Shown piece by piece: positions 26,012 to 35,993 of a DNA stretch of 64,000 bases. The notes beneath the pieces were generated by a model. It had not been told where the DNA came from. It was given only the letters and a program-made list of their open reading frames with translations, and did not search any database. The position numbers and the translations under genes are program-made. The stretch covers positions 101,559-165,558 of the forward strand of contig JAFUCA010000002.1 of NCBI GenBank assembly GCA_017459895.1, given 5' to 3'. This DNA comes from Bacillota bacterium (GTDB lineage: Bacteria; Bacillota; Clostridia; Peptostreptococcales; Anaerovoracaceae). Numbering within the stretch: the first letter of the stretch is position 1; each line of letters begins with the position of its first letter.

Positions 26012-26802
26012 GATTCCGCTCCTTCCAGACCCGGCACCAGGCAGGCCCTGCGGCCCAGCTTTTCGATCCATGTCAGATAGAGATCGATGCCGTAGATCTC
26101 CCGCAGATTCTCCTCGGTGATGATCTGCCGGCTGTCTCCCTGGATGATCCTCCCGTCCCGGCTGACGATGGCTGCCTGATCTGCCAGCAGCAGCGCGTGG
26201 TCCGGGTTGTGGGTGGTGATGATCACCGAAAAGCCTTCCGCCGCCATCTGACGGATCCGCATCAGCACCCGGTGCTGGTTGCCGTAGTCCAGATGGGCCG
26301 TGGGTTCATCAAAGAGGACCGCTTTCGGCTGCTGCACGATGGCCCGGGCGATCAGCACCTGCTGCCGCTCCCCGCCGCTGATGTTCCGGTAGGATTTCTC
26401 CGCCAGGTGTCCGATTCCCATGCTCTCCAGCACCGCAAGGCTTGCCGCCTCATCTGCCGCCTTAGGGCGGCCGAAGACACCCATCTGGGGCGAACGACCC
26501 ATCAGCACGAAGTCCAGGACCCGGTAGTCAAAGGCCGGGGTATGCAGCTGGGGTACGTAGCCCACGAGGCGGGCGATGTCCTTCTCCTTCATCTGCTCCA
26601 GGGGCTCCCCGCACAGGCGGATCTGTCCGCTCTGGGGTCTCAGCAGGCCCGCCATGCAGTTCAGCAGCGTGGTCTTGCCCGCTCCGTTGGGGCCCAGGAT
26701 GCAGAGGATCTGCCCTTCCCTCAGAGTCAGCTCCGCCTGATCCAGCACCCGCCGGTCCGTCCCGGGATATGAAAATGTCAGTCCTTCAATCTCGTATATC
26801 AT
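25999..26802 (-). CDS. FepC/BtuD-type ABC ATPase
   Basis: 267 aa from an ATG that overlaps the permease stop (ATGA). Walker A is GPNGAGKTT, the signature is ISGGERQQVLIARAI and Walker B is AVLFDEPTAHLD. This is the ATP-binding subunit of an importer of iron-siderophore, heme or cobalamin type. Related systems for molybdate and tungstate (MolBC) share the same architecture, so an oxyanion substrate cannot be excluded. Confidence 0.92.
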   Translation of the reverse strand: MIYEIEGLTFSYPGTDRRVLDQAELTLREGQILCILGPNGAGKTTLLNCMAGLLRPQSGQIRLCGEPLEQMKEKDIARLVGYVPQLHTPAFDYRVLDFVLMGRSPQMGVFGRPKAADEAASLAVLESMGIGHLAEKSYRNISGGERQQVLIARAIVQQPKAVLFDEPTAHLDYGNQHRVLMRIRQMAAEGFSVIITTHNPDHALLLADQAAIVSRDGRIIQGDSRQIITEENLREIYGIDLYLTWIEKLGRRACLVPGLEGAESWSQ

Positions 26803-27836
26803 CTCAGATTCATCCTCTGCCGGTACAGCAGCCACGCGAAAAACGGTGCTCCGATGATCCCGGTCAGAATGCTCACCGGCATCTCCGCCGGACCGATGAT
26901 CCTGGTCACCGTATCCACCAGGAGCATGAAGATCCCGCCGATCAGGATCGCCGCCGGAAGGAGCCTTCGGTTATCGGATCCCACCAGCATCCGTCCGAAA
27001 TGGGGGATCACCAGACCTACCCAGCCGATGGTGCCGCAGATGCACACCGCTCCCGCCGTCAGGACGGTGGAGCATACGATGCAGACGCCCCGCAGCAGGG
27101 AGACGTTCGCCCCCAGACTCCGGGCCTCCTGCTCCCCCAGGGAGAGCACGTTGATCCACCAGGCCAGACCCAGGAGCACGATCCCGGCGGCGATGCTCAG
27201 CGGGAGCACGCTCAGGATCGAATGGGCATCCACATAGGCGAAGCTGCCCAGCTGCCAGTAGGTGATGGCCGCCAGCTGGGTCTGGGGATCGGCGATGTAT
27301 TTGATGAAGCCCAGGATCGATGTCATGGCGCCGCTGACGATGATGCCCGCCAGCACCAGCATGATGTTGGAGTCGCTGCGCAAAAGCCTTGGGATGGACA
27401 CCGTCAGCGTGACCGCCAGGATGCCCCCCGCAAAGGCGAACACCTGCACGAAGGCCGAGCTCAGGGACAGCAGGATCGCGATGGCTGCTCCGATGCATGC
27501 TCCCGAGGATACCCCCAGGAAATCCGGTGACACCAGCGGGTTTTTGAATATCCCCTGATAGACGGCCCCCGAAAGCGCCAGCGCCGCGCCGACAAGAACG
27601 GTCGCGCAGGTCCGGGGAAAACGCACGCCCATCAGCAGCTTCTCGTCCATCCCTTCCCAGGTCGGGGCAAGGTGCAGGAGCCTGCCGAACAGGATGCGCA
27701 GGCATTCCCCCGGCGCCAGGGAGTATTTCCCCACGCAAAGGCAGGCCAGCATCAGTGCCAGAAGCACTGCCAGCAGCGCCAGATTGACCGGCCAGGCGCG
27801 GAATTTGTGTTGTTTCGACGGCGTTTCTCTGTTCAT
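26799..27836 (-). CDS. FecCD/BtuC-type ABC importer permease
   Basis: 345 aa from the ATG beginning MNRETPSKQHK; upstream in-frame codons lie in the terminator of the previous gene. There are about ten membrane segments. The FecCD family motifs GAALALSGAVYQGIFKNPLVSPDFLGVSSGA and LGLVIPHFGR-like GLVIPHFGRMLVGSDNRRLLPA are present in pieces. It forms the membrane channel for the adjacent ATPase and binding protein. Confidence 0.92.
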   Translation of the reverse strand: MNRETPSKQHKFRAWPVNLALLAVLLALMLACLCVGKYSLAPGECLRILFGRLLHLAPTWEGMDEKLLMGVRFPRTCATVLVGAALALSGAVYQGIFKNPLVSPDFLGVSSGACIGAAIAILLSLSSAFVQVFAFAGGILAVTLTVSIPRLLRSDSNIMLVLAGIIVSGAMTSILGFIKYIADPQTQLAAITYWQLGSFAYVDAHSILSVLPLSIAAGIVLLGLAWWINVLSLGEQEARSLGANVSLLRGVCIVCSTVLTAGAVCICGTIGWVGLVIPHFGRMLVGSDNRRLLPAAILIGGIFMLLVDTVTRIIGPAEMPVSILTGIIGAPFFAWLLYRQRMNLR

Positions 27837-27902
27837 CTCGTTGGTATTCAAACAATAAAAATCCAGTATGATTATACCCGATTTGTCCGGCGGCTTCAAT
27901 AC

Positions 27903-27931
27903 GAGGAGGATCGGCACTGCCGATCCTCCTC
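27903..27931. terminator. Perfect hairpin between the giant surface gene and the importer genes
   Basis: GAGGAGGATCGGCA and TGCCGATCCTCCTC form a 14-bp perfect stem 12 bases after the stop of the 2,671-aa gene. Only a weak T-rich run follows. It probably lowers rather than abolishes expression of the downstream importer genes. Confidence 0.6.
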
Positions 27932-27942
27932 TTCTGTCTGGG

Positions 27943-30900
27943 TTACTTCTTTGCCTTGATTTTCTTCTTTGCCGAGAACTTGCCGTATACCTTCACCATC
28001 TTTCCGGTCGGGTCTTTTACCAGCCGGTACGGACGGATCTTGTAGTAATACTTTTTCTTGGCCTTCAGCTTCTTGTTTGTGATCTTCACCTTGCTTGCCT
28101 TGGTGATGGTCTTCACCAGCTTATACTTGCCGTTTTTCTTTGTCGACCGATAGATCTCATAACCGTCCGCATTCTTCACTTTTTTCCAGGACAGCTTCGC
28201 TTTCTTGCCCTTCTTGGCCTTGACCTTGAAGCGTTTGACGGTCATCATCTTCGCTTTCGCTGCCCTGACCGCTGCCTTATAGGCTTTCTGGGCCGACGCG
28301 GTTTGCTGCGCTGCCGCCTTTTCTTCGGCTGCCCTGGAGGCCGCCGCCGCCTTCGCATCCGCTGCTGCCTTCTCAGCCACGAGCGTATCGAAGGATGTCT
28401 TCGCCTGGCTCACGACCGCATCGATTCCCTCTGCGTCCTTCGCGCCGGTAATCGCCAGAACTGCATCCAGCGCTGCCTGCGTTGCTGCCGCCGGATCCAT
28501 CTGATCCTTGTTCTCATTCAGATAATCCATGACGGACTGGATTGCCTCGGACTTCTTCTCGGCCAGAGCCTTTTCCTCGGCCGCCGCCTTCGCATCCGCT
28601 TCCCGGCTCAGGGTATCCGCCGCGATGTCATCGATGCTCTGGACCGCCTCGGCTGCAATGGGCGCAACGTTTTCGATCTTGCCGATCTCATCGATTCTGG
28701 ATTTCGCCGCCGCTGCCGTCTTGTCGATTCTGTCTTCCGCGGTCTTCTTCGCGTCCTTATCGGTCATATCCTTCAGGCTGTCTTTCGCTGCTTTTGCCGC
28801 GGCATCGATCGCATCGGCAGCATCTGCCTTCGCTTCTGCCAGTTCCTGCGCTTTCTGCTCGGAGGTCTTGATCTGATCGATCGCTTCCTTTCCTGCAGCC
28901 AGGGCATCCTCCACCTTGCTCAGGGTATCCGCCGCGCGGATCGCGAACACTGCATCTGCGATGGCTTCTGCGAGATCCGCCTGCTCCGGCTTGTCGTAAT
29001 CCGCCGGATCCGCATAGCTCTCGATCTCTCCGGCAGCCGCATCCTGCGCCAGCTCCACCTCGGTAGGCAGATCGACGCGGATTTCCTTGACAACGCTGAT
29101 CCAGCGTTCTTTATTGGCATCCTCAGAATCCGAAGGTCCGATGACCAGGGTCAGATCCAGCTTGGAGTTCTCGCTGGAACTCCATGCAATGATCGGCTCA
29201 TTGCCGTCCTGATCTTTCACGTTGATCTCGTCGATCCCGTATTTCGTCTCCTGCCCGTCGGTCGTGATGACCGTGAAGGAGCTGGCCTCTTCGTTCAGAC
29301 CGTGCACCTCAAACAGGGTCTTCAGGGATACTCCCTGGAATTCGGTCTCACCGCTGCCGCCCTGCGCGTCCTTCCATTTGTAGGCTGCATCCGTGAAATG
29401 ACCTTTGATGCCTTCGGCATTTTTCAGTGACTTCACATTGAAGAAGCCATTCTTCAGGACGCCGTCGCCCTCAACGATGAAATCCGCCGTTTCTCTTGTC
29501 TTATCCCCGAGCACTTCCTTTTTCTCGATGTCTTCGATCGCTGCCGCACTGGCGGATTTCGCCGCCGTGATCGCCGCAGAACTCTTCGCGCTCTTGATGG
29601 TCGCCTTCGCGGTCTTTGTCAGGGCGATGATCTGCGCCTTGTTCTCTGCGCTGTAATCCGCCAGATCGACACTGCCAACGATCTCATCGATCGCCTCATA
29701 CTGCTCTGCTTCGATTGCGGTGGGCATATCGACCCGGATCTCAACGACGTTCTTCAGCCAGCTTCCCTTGTTGCTCTCGCTGCGATCCATCTGTCCCAGG
29801 ACGAGCTTCGGATCGATCTTCGTATTGTCCGGATCTTCATCCGACTGCCATGCGATCATCGGTTTATTACCGTCCAGATCCACCGCTTCGATCTCATCCA
29901 GATCCAGTTGTTTCTCCTTGCCGTCCTCCGTAATGACGGTAATGTATCTTACCTCGTCCTTGATTCCGACAACATCCTTCAGAAGGTTATCGAGGCAGAC
30001 GCCCTGGAAGTCATTGTGACCGACGCTGCCGGATTTGTTCATCCAGCGGTAGGTCGCATCGACCTTCTTCACGCCTTCCGCGTTCTTCAGAGATTTCACC
30101 GAGAAATATCCGTTCTTGCTGACGCCTCTTCCGTCCACGACAAGAGCCGCGGAATCAACCGACTCTCCTCCGACGGATTCCTTATCGGATGCCGGTTCGT
30201 CTCCCAGTACCTGCAGACCGCCGGCGGATCCGACGTAGGCCGTTCCGTCGTTCATGAAGCCGATATAGTAAATGTTGTTTCTGTTGGCGCTGCTCCAGGA
30301 GCCGGTCTCCTTCGCGTACTGGGCATCCACATCGAATTTGCCTTCGTTCAGCTTCGGATTGGAGACCTTGAGCACACCGTCCGCGGAAGTTCCGAACCAA
30401 AGGGATCCCTCGTTATCCACCGCGACGACCCGCACCTCGGTGGTGGCGCTTCCATCCAGGTAATCTCCCAGAACTTCATCGCCCGTGTACTTCGTCGGTG
30501 TTCCCGTTCCGTTCTTCAGCTTCCAGATCGTACCGCCTTCGTTCTCCTGCAGATTGGTTCCGCTGGCAACGACCCAGACGGTTTTCTTCTGGTCGATGGC
30601 GATGCTGCGCACCCATACCTGGGCCAGCTTGCTGGTCGATCCATCGGCTGTCATTTCACCGGTCACGACGTTCTTCTCACTGACAACGCCGTTCTTATCG
30701 ATATGGCAGAAGCCGCCGGTGTACGGATCTGCTTCGGTTCCCGCGCCGTCCGGATAGAATCCGAGCCATGCGCCTCCCTCACCATCCAGTGTGATCGTAT
30801 TGATGGAGGTCGCCGGGAAATCCTTGTCTGCCTTGCTGTAGGTCGTCCATGTATCCGCCTGCGGATCATAAATGGTCAGTCCTCCGAAGGAGCCGAACCA

Positions 30901-33900
30901 GACTTTGCCGTCCGTATCCACCTTGATGGCCTGTACGTAATTGTCCGCGATGGTTGCCGGGCTGTCCTCCGCTGTATACTGGGTAACGTTACCGTCCTTG
31001 ATGTACAGCACGCCCTGATTCCCGGAAGGATCGGTGTAGCTGGCGTTCTGGCTGACCCAGATGCCGCCGTCCGCATCCGCTGCCGCTCCGGAAGTGAAGT
31101 CGGTCTTCAGCGCCGGATCGCTTTTCGTATTCAGCACGCGGAAGGATCTGTTTCCGGCATCCTTGCAGAACAGCCCGCCGCCGTAGGTTCCGACCCACAG
31201 GGTGTTGTCCGGATCCAGAGCCGCGGAGCGCACGCTGGATGTGGCGTATTCCTTAAACTTCGTCACCTCCGGCAGCTCCAGGGTGATCCCGCTGATGTTG
31301 GTGCAGCGGTTGCGCCAGTCAGTCGTCGGTTCATTGCCCTGTGCCTCATTGTAATTTCGATAGATCCGGATCGTTGAAACCGTTGCCTGTTCTGTTTTGT
31401 CCGCGTCCGCGATGGCTTCCCAGGCATTCGTTTCACTGTTCCAGACCTGATGCGCTACAAAGTAATTCTGCTTCGCCGCATCCTTCAAAGTGATCCCCTT
31501 ATAGGAACCTTCCGTTTCTTCATATCCGTCGGTGGCGTTCAGCGTGATCTTCGTGTTCTCCAGTTCAACGCCCTGTGCAGCAAGCAAAGTCTGCAGGGAA
31601 ACACCCTTGACCTTATCTGTGCCCTTCTTGTATGTATAGGTCGCTTCCGCCTGACCGATCTTATCGCCTGCCGCATTCGTCAGTTTCGAGATGTCCTCCG
31701 CAGAAAGCTCCACATCCTTGTCCGACAGGCCTTTGATTACGAAGCCCTTGGTTCCTTCTGCCGGAGCGCTCTCGCCGACGGTGACCCTGATCTTCTTCAC
31801 ATACGTCAGAGAAGCTCCCTGATTATTATGCGTTACCAGCCGGATCGGTCCGCCGTTGTTGCCGGCCGTCGCATCGTAGCCCTCTCCATTGGGATAGGTC
31901 TTGTCCCCGATGACCAGCGGCGCACCGTTCACCCCGTAGGCCAGGATGATCGGAACATAGGTCTCCCCGTCCTTGACGCCGTCCCGCAGCGCATCCATCC
32001 CGAAGATCGACCGCAGTTCCTTGCTGAATCCGTCCGCTGCCGTCACATCGATCTTGATCGGATCGTCGATCCCATCGACGCTGCCGGCTTCCTGCTTCAC
32101 GAATTTCCAGAAGTTGATGCCTTCCCAGGTGTCCTCCTGGGTCGTCTTCGCCTTCATCTGTTCGATGAGGGAGGTCTGTTCCTCAATGTCCCCTACGGTA
32201 TAGTCCTTGTTGAACAGTTCCTTTCCTTCTTTGTCTACGACCTGCAGGTTGACCGTTTCCGTCAGGTACTGTTTGTAGATCTCGCTGACGTTATGGTTCC
32301 AGCTGGTCATTTCCGATGCGGTGACTGTAATGGACTTGATGTCCTTCACATTCTTGCCGCTGTTGACATCTCCCGTTTCCGTCTGACCGACCACCAGCCG
32401 GATCGGGCCGCCGTTATTGGCATAGTCCGCGTCATATCCTTCACTGTCTTTGTCTGTTACCAAAGGCAGGCCGTCCTCTTTGTCCGCATCGCCAGCCTTT
32501 CCGCTGCCGTACGCCAGAATCACCGGAAGACCTTCATCGCCGGTCAGGGTGTTCTTGTATTTGCCGCGGATCTCGGACAGGGCAAACTCCTTTGTCTTGC
32601 CGTCGGTCGTCTCGATGATGACCTTGTCCGCGTTGCTCTTGAGTCCGACCGCAGTCGAGGTCAGCAGAGCGTACAGATCGATCCCGCGGTATCTGGCCTG
32701 GGATGCCGTCTGTCCTTCACCGCTCTTGAGGATGCTGTAATCTCCGGTAAAGGCCAGCGTCTGCTTGCCCTCCAGCTCAGCGACGGTGAAATTCTTTGCC
32801 TCGGTCAGTCTGGTTCCCTCGCCGGAAATGGTGATCGCGTTATTCTGATAGGTATCATACGGTGCTTTCGTATGCGCATACTTATCCGCCGAAAGATGAA
32901 TGGTGATGGCGTTGATTCCTGTCAGCGTCACCTCCGACAGATCGGCATTGCCGTCGATGGTCGGGAAGGTCAGCTGCAGCGGACCGCCGTTATTCTTGAC
33001 GGTTACCGAATTCTCGTACTCGGTGCCTTCCGCCAGTGTGACCTTGTCTTCATATCCGTCCGCCGCTTCCTTGGTCGCGACCATCGGAGATCCGTTCTTG
33101 CCGTAGGCGAGCACCGGCCGCAGTCCGCTCTTTCCGGTATCGCCGTTGCTTCCGGAAGCCTTGAGAACGTCCTCCAGATTCATGGACACATCCTTTGACC
33201 CGTTGCTGAAGGTGATGGTTCCCTTATATCCCGGAATCTCGACCACATCGGTCAGGAAATACTGCAGATCCACACCCTCGTACAGATCGCTGTATACGTT
33301 GCCGTTCTTGGTCACGCCATAGAAGTCTTTGATCCTTGCCTTGCCCAGCTGGGTCGCGGTCAGTTTGCCCCCGTAGATCAGATCCTCGAGATCCCCGACG
33401 GAGTATTCCCCATCCTTAATGACCGGCGCATCGGCATCCGGCCCGTTCAGGATATTCACCTGCAGCTTGCTGCCCGCCAGCTGCTGATACACGTCTTTGC
33501 TGTGATATTTATGGGTGCTATAGTGATACGTGTTGTCACCGACCAGCACCTTATCCAGCAGTTTCGCCTGATTGGATCCATTCGCGTGATTGTACTGTTT
33601 CTTTCCGGAGATGATCCGCAGCGGACCGCCGTCATTCTGCAGTCCGGAGAGATAGCCTTCCTGGGAAGCCTTCTCAACGTACGGATAGCCGTTGACACCG
33701 TAGGCCACGAGGACCGGATATCCTGTCCGCAGCTTATCCCCGGTGCTGACGTCGTTTCCCTGCCGCAGGTTCTCATTTCCTTCGTATTTGCCGTCGTTCA
33801 GGTCGGCGGGGTTTTTCTCATAAAAACCGAAGCTGTCCGGATCCGCCACCTGCCTGGTGGTAAACTTATCCGTCGCGGCGTATCCGTCGGTCGCCGTTGA

Positions 33901-35958
33901 ACTGACGATGGTTTCATTATCTGTTTTGTAGCTTTCCGGAAGCCCGGATCTGAGGAGCAGCTTCCAAAGCTGCACGCCCTCATACTCATTGACGTACCAG
34001 TAGGTGGAGTTGGCCAGGCTGTATTCGTCCCGGTAGCCCATTCCGTTGTTGTCCGGCTTGCCGTTTTCGCCGTACTTGACCATATCCTCCAGCTGCTTGA
34101 CGGTATAGTTCACCTCCCGGCCGATCTTGTCGCCGGTGACAGTCAGAACGTAGTTCGAGATATCCGCCGACTGATACGGATCCTTGTCATGCTTGTATCC
34201 GGGGGTGCTTTCCTCCGCGACATAGATGTATGCCATGTTGCCGAAGGTCGTATAATCCGCGTTGGCGTCTCCGGTGATCGCATCCTTGTTATAGACCAGC
34301 TTGATGCACCCGTCTTCGTTGCCCAGCGTCTTATCCGCTCCCTCGCCGTTATCGAAGACAAACGGGCGGATGTTCGTGCCGTCACTGGTGGCGGTACCGT
34401 AGGCAACCATGATCGGCGTATCGGTCTTGCTCGCCTCCTCCACCTGTTTGACCGAGAATTCGGCGATGGTATTCCGGTTGCGGTTCTTGATCTGCACCTT
34501 CGCCGCGTTGCCGGTCATCTTGATTCCGTTGTCACCGGAATTCATCTTGGTCAGGATATAGTTCAGGTCGATGCCTTCGTATTTTCTCGTAGTCGGCACA
34601 CCGCTTCTCTGATCGGTGTAATCGGCTCTTCGGATACCGGCATCTCTGCCCTCCAGATCACGGACGGAAACCGGCACGCTCTTCTCCACGCCCGGGCCCT
34701 CTACGGTCAGGGTCGCGCCGGTGATCGCATCGATGTTGTACGGAGCGCTGCCTCCCTGTCCGCCGTTGGTGATATGCTTATAGGGGCTGTTCGAGAAGTC
34801 TTCGCCGGACGCGCTGGTGACGGTGATCTGATTGACCAGCTTGGCCGGCTTGCCGTTCTCATCGCTGCCATAGAGCCGGAAGCATCCGTACTTGCTCGGA
34901 TCCTTCTTCGCCGTCTCATAGATCCCTGCCAGATCCGATGCATTCGTGCCCTTCTCATAGGCCAGCATATAGTCATTATCGATCAGCTGCTTTACGGTAT
35001 AACCGGTCGCCGCCACATCGTAGCCATCCGCCGCGGCAAATGTCACGACATCGTTGTTATTATATCCGGCCAGCAGCACCGACATCGGCACGCCACGGAC
35101 ATAGTCGGTCGCGCTGCCGCCATCTGTGCTGTAGGTGTACGAATTCTCCGCAAAGTCCATCAGCAGAACTTCCGCGCGGGTATAGGCCTTCGATCCGATG
35201 GTCAGCGCGGTCTGATCGATGGAATCGCCGACCAGAATGGTCTCTACGCCGACTTTGCTGTTGCCGTTATACAGCGCCTGGTTCATATCCTCCGCGCCTG
35301 CTCCGCCAAGCTCTGCTCCCACCTGTCCGACGAGCAGCCGGAGTTTCCCTACGTCTGCCGCAGCGGTCGGTTTGTCCTCCAGTGCCGGAGGCTCGCCATT
35401 CGTCCCCTCAACACCGGTATATGCCCAGCTCAGGATCGCCGGGACTTCCTTCGTGGCTGTCTCGCCGAATCCATCATAGAAATATCTGCCGCTGCCAAGT
35501 CCGATCGCCTGCTTTCTCGCGCCATTGGAATAGGCGGCGTCATTCTTGAAAGAGCATTCGTATCCATCGGATGCCAGAGCCGTAATCGGCTCCGTACCGG
35601 AAACCACATCTCCCAAAAGCGCCGATAGCGACACTCCGTCAGCGATAAAGTAGCTCTTCGTATAAGGCTCCTGTGTCTTTTTCGAAGAGTACATCTCTCC
35701 GGTCACGTCCTGCATCGCCTTCAGTTCATCCAGCGAATAGGAGCGTTCCTGTGATACATTCGCCGCGGAATATGCCTCTCCTCCCAGCATTCCCTGCCCT
35801 GTAATGACCAGCGCGGGAGTCTGCACGGTGAAGCCGCCCTCCGCAGCATAAGTAATACTCCTGCTGCCCAGCGGCATCATTGTGAACACCAGCGCCACTG
35901 CCAGTATCGCTACCAGCAGCCTGGATGCCACAATTCTGCCTGTACTTGCTGTCTGCAT
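27943..35958 (-). CDS. 2,671-aa secreted protein: about ten sulfite-oxidase-like modules, beta-propeller, helical stalk, fn3
   Basis: A signal peptide covers about residues 1-38. Residues about 40-1620 consist of roughly eight divergent modules, each with a YRGIDL or YEGVDL-x-x-LL strand and a P-x-x-x-AYG-NG-P-V...GY...NNGGPIRLV ending. This is the pattern of the molybdopterin-binding (SUOX-like) fold. Most modules have no Cys where a molybdenum ligand would be. Residues about 1630-1960 look like a two-component-regulator-type beta-propeller (LWVGTYGGGLF, VWFGSFGGLTIYD). Two more SUOX-like modules follow, then about 290 residues of Ala/Lys/Asp helical repeats, then a basic fn3-like C-terminus. 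It is probably a long surface receptor or scaffold feeding the importer. Confidence 0.75.
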   Translation of the reverse strand: MQTASTGRIVASRLLVAILAVALVFTMMPLGSRSITYAAEGGFTVQTPALVITGQGMLGGEAYSAANVSQERSYSLDELKAMQDVTGEMYSSKKTQEPYTKSYFIADGVSLSALLGDVVSGTEPITALASDGYECSFKNDAAYSNGARKQAIGLGSGRYFYDGFGETATKEVPAILSWAYTGVEGTNGEPPALEDKPTAAADVGKLRLLVGQVGAELGGAGAEDMNQALYNGNSKVGVETILVGDSIDQTALTIGSKAYTRAEVLLMDFAENSYTYSTDGGSATDYVRGVPMSVLLAGYNNNDVVTFAAADGYDVAATGYTVKQLIDNDYMLAYEKGTNASDLAGIYETAKKDPSKYGCFRLYGSDENGKPAKLVNQITVTSASGEDFSNSPYKHITNGGQGGSAPYNIDAITGATLTVEGPGVEKSVPVSVRDLEGRDAGIRRADYTDQRSGVPTTRKYEGIDLNYILTKMNSGDNGIKMTGNAAKVQIKNRNRNTIAEFSVKQVEEASKTDTPIMVAYGTATSDGTNIRPFVFDNGEGADKTLGNEDGCIKLVYNKDAITGDANADYTTFGNMAYIYVAEESTPGYKHDKDPYQSADISNYVLTVTGDKIGREVNYTVKQLEDMVKYGENGKPDNNGMGYRDEYSLANSTYWYVNEYEGVQLWKLLLRSGLPESYKTDNETIVSSTATDGYAATDKFTTRQVADPDSFGFYEKNPADLNDGKYEGNENLRQGNDVSTGDKLRTGYPVLVAYGVNGYPYVEKASQEGYLSGLQNDGGPLRIISGKKQYNHANGSNQAKLLDKVLVGDNTYHYSTHKYHSKDVYQQLAGSKLQVNILNGPDADAPVIKDGEYSVGDLEDLIYGGKLTATQLGKARIKDFYGVTKNGNVYSDLYEGVDLQYFLTDVVEIPGYKGTITFSNGSKDVSMNLEDVLKASGSNGDTGKSGLRPVLAYGKNGSPMVATKEAADGYEDKVTLAEGTEYENSVTVKNNGGPLQLTFPTIDGNADLSEVTLTGINAITIHLSADKYAHTKAPYDTYQNNAITISGEGTRLTEAKNFTVAELEGKQTLAFTGDYSILKSGEGQTASQARYRGIDLYALLTSTAVGLKSNADKVIIETTDGKTKEFALSEIRGKYKNTLTGDEGLPVILAYGSGKAGDADKEDGLPLVTDKDSEGYDADYANNGGPIRLVVGQTETGDVNSGKNVKDIKSITVTASEMTSWNHNVSEIYKQYLTETVNLQVVDKEGKELFNKDYTVGDIEEQTSLIEQMKAKTTQEDTWEGINFWKFVKQEAGSVDGIDDPIKIDVTAADGFSKELRSIFGMDALRDGVKDGETYVPIILAYGVNGAPLVIGDKTYPNGEGYDATAGNNGGPIRLVTHNNQGASLTYVKKIRVTVGESAPAEGTKGFVIKGLSDKDVELSAEDISKLTNAAGDKIGQAEATYTYKKGTDKVKGVSLQTLLAAQGVELENTKITLNATDGYEETEGSYKGITLKDAAKQNYFVAHQVWNSETNAWEAIADADKTEQATVSTIRIYRNYNEAQGNEPTTDWRNRCTNISGITLELPEVTKFKEYATSSVRSAALDPDNTLWVGTYGGGLFCKDAGNRSFRVLNTKSDPALKTDFTSGAAADADGGIWVSQNASYTDPSGNQGVLYIKDGNVTQYTAEDSPATIADNYVQAIKVDTDGKVWFGSFGGLTIYDPQADTWTTYSKADKDFPATSINTITLDGEGGAWLGFYPDGAGTEADPYTGGFCHIDKNGVVSEKNVVTGEMTADGSTSKLAQVWVRSIAIDQKKTVWVVASGTNLQENEGGTIWKLKNGTGTPTKYTGDEVLGDYLDGSATTEVRVVAVDNEGSLWFGTSADGVLKVSNPKLNEGKFDVDAQYAKETGSWSSANRNNIYYIGFMNDGTAYVGSAGGLQVLGDEPASDKESVGGESVDSAALVVDGRGVSKNGYFSVKSLKNAEGVKKVDATYRWMNKSGSVGHNDFQGVCLDNLLKDVVGIKDEVRYITVITEDGKEKQLDLDEIEAVDLDGNKPMIAWQSDEDPDNTKIDPKLVLGQMDRSESNKGSWLKNVVEIRVDMPTAIEAEQYEAIDEIVGSVDLADYSAENKAQIIALTKTAKATIKSAKSSAAITAAKSASAAAIEDIEKKEVLGDKTRETADFIVEGDGVLKNGFFNVKSLKNAEGIKGHFTDAAYKWKDAQGGSGETEFQGVSLKTLFEVHGLNEEASSFTVITTDGQETKYGIDEINVKDQDGNEPIIAWSSSENSKLDLTLVIGPSDSEDANKERWISVVKEIRVDLPTEVELAQDAAAGEIESYADPADYDKPEQADLAEAIADAVFAIRAADTLSKVEDALAAGKEAIDQIKTSEQKAQELAEAKADAADAIDAAAKAAKDSLKDMTDKDAKKTAEDRIDKTAAAAKSRIDEIGKIENVAPIAAEAVQSIDDIAADTLSREADAKAAAEEKALAEKKSEAIQSVMDYLNENKDQMDPAAATQAALDAVLAITGAKDAEGIDAVVSQAKTSFDTLVAEKAAADAKAAAASRAAEEKAAAQQTASAQKAYKAAVRAAKAKMMTVKRFKVKAKKGKKAKLSWKKVKNADGYEIYRSTKKNGKYKLVKTITKASKVKITNKKLKAKKKYYYKIRPYRLVKDPTGKMVKVYGKFSAKKKIKAKK

Positions 35959-35993
35959 CTTTCATCCTCCTTCTGCTTGCTAAAAGATAATGA

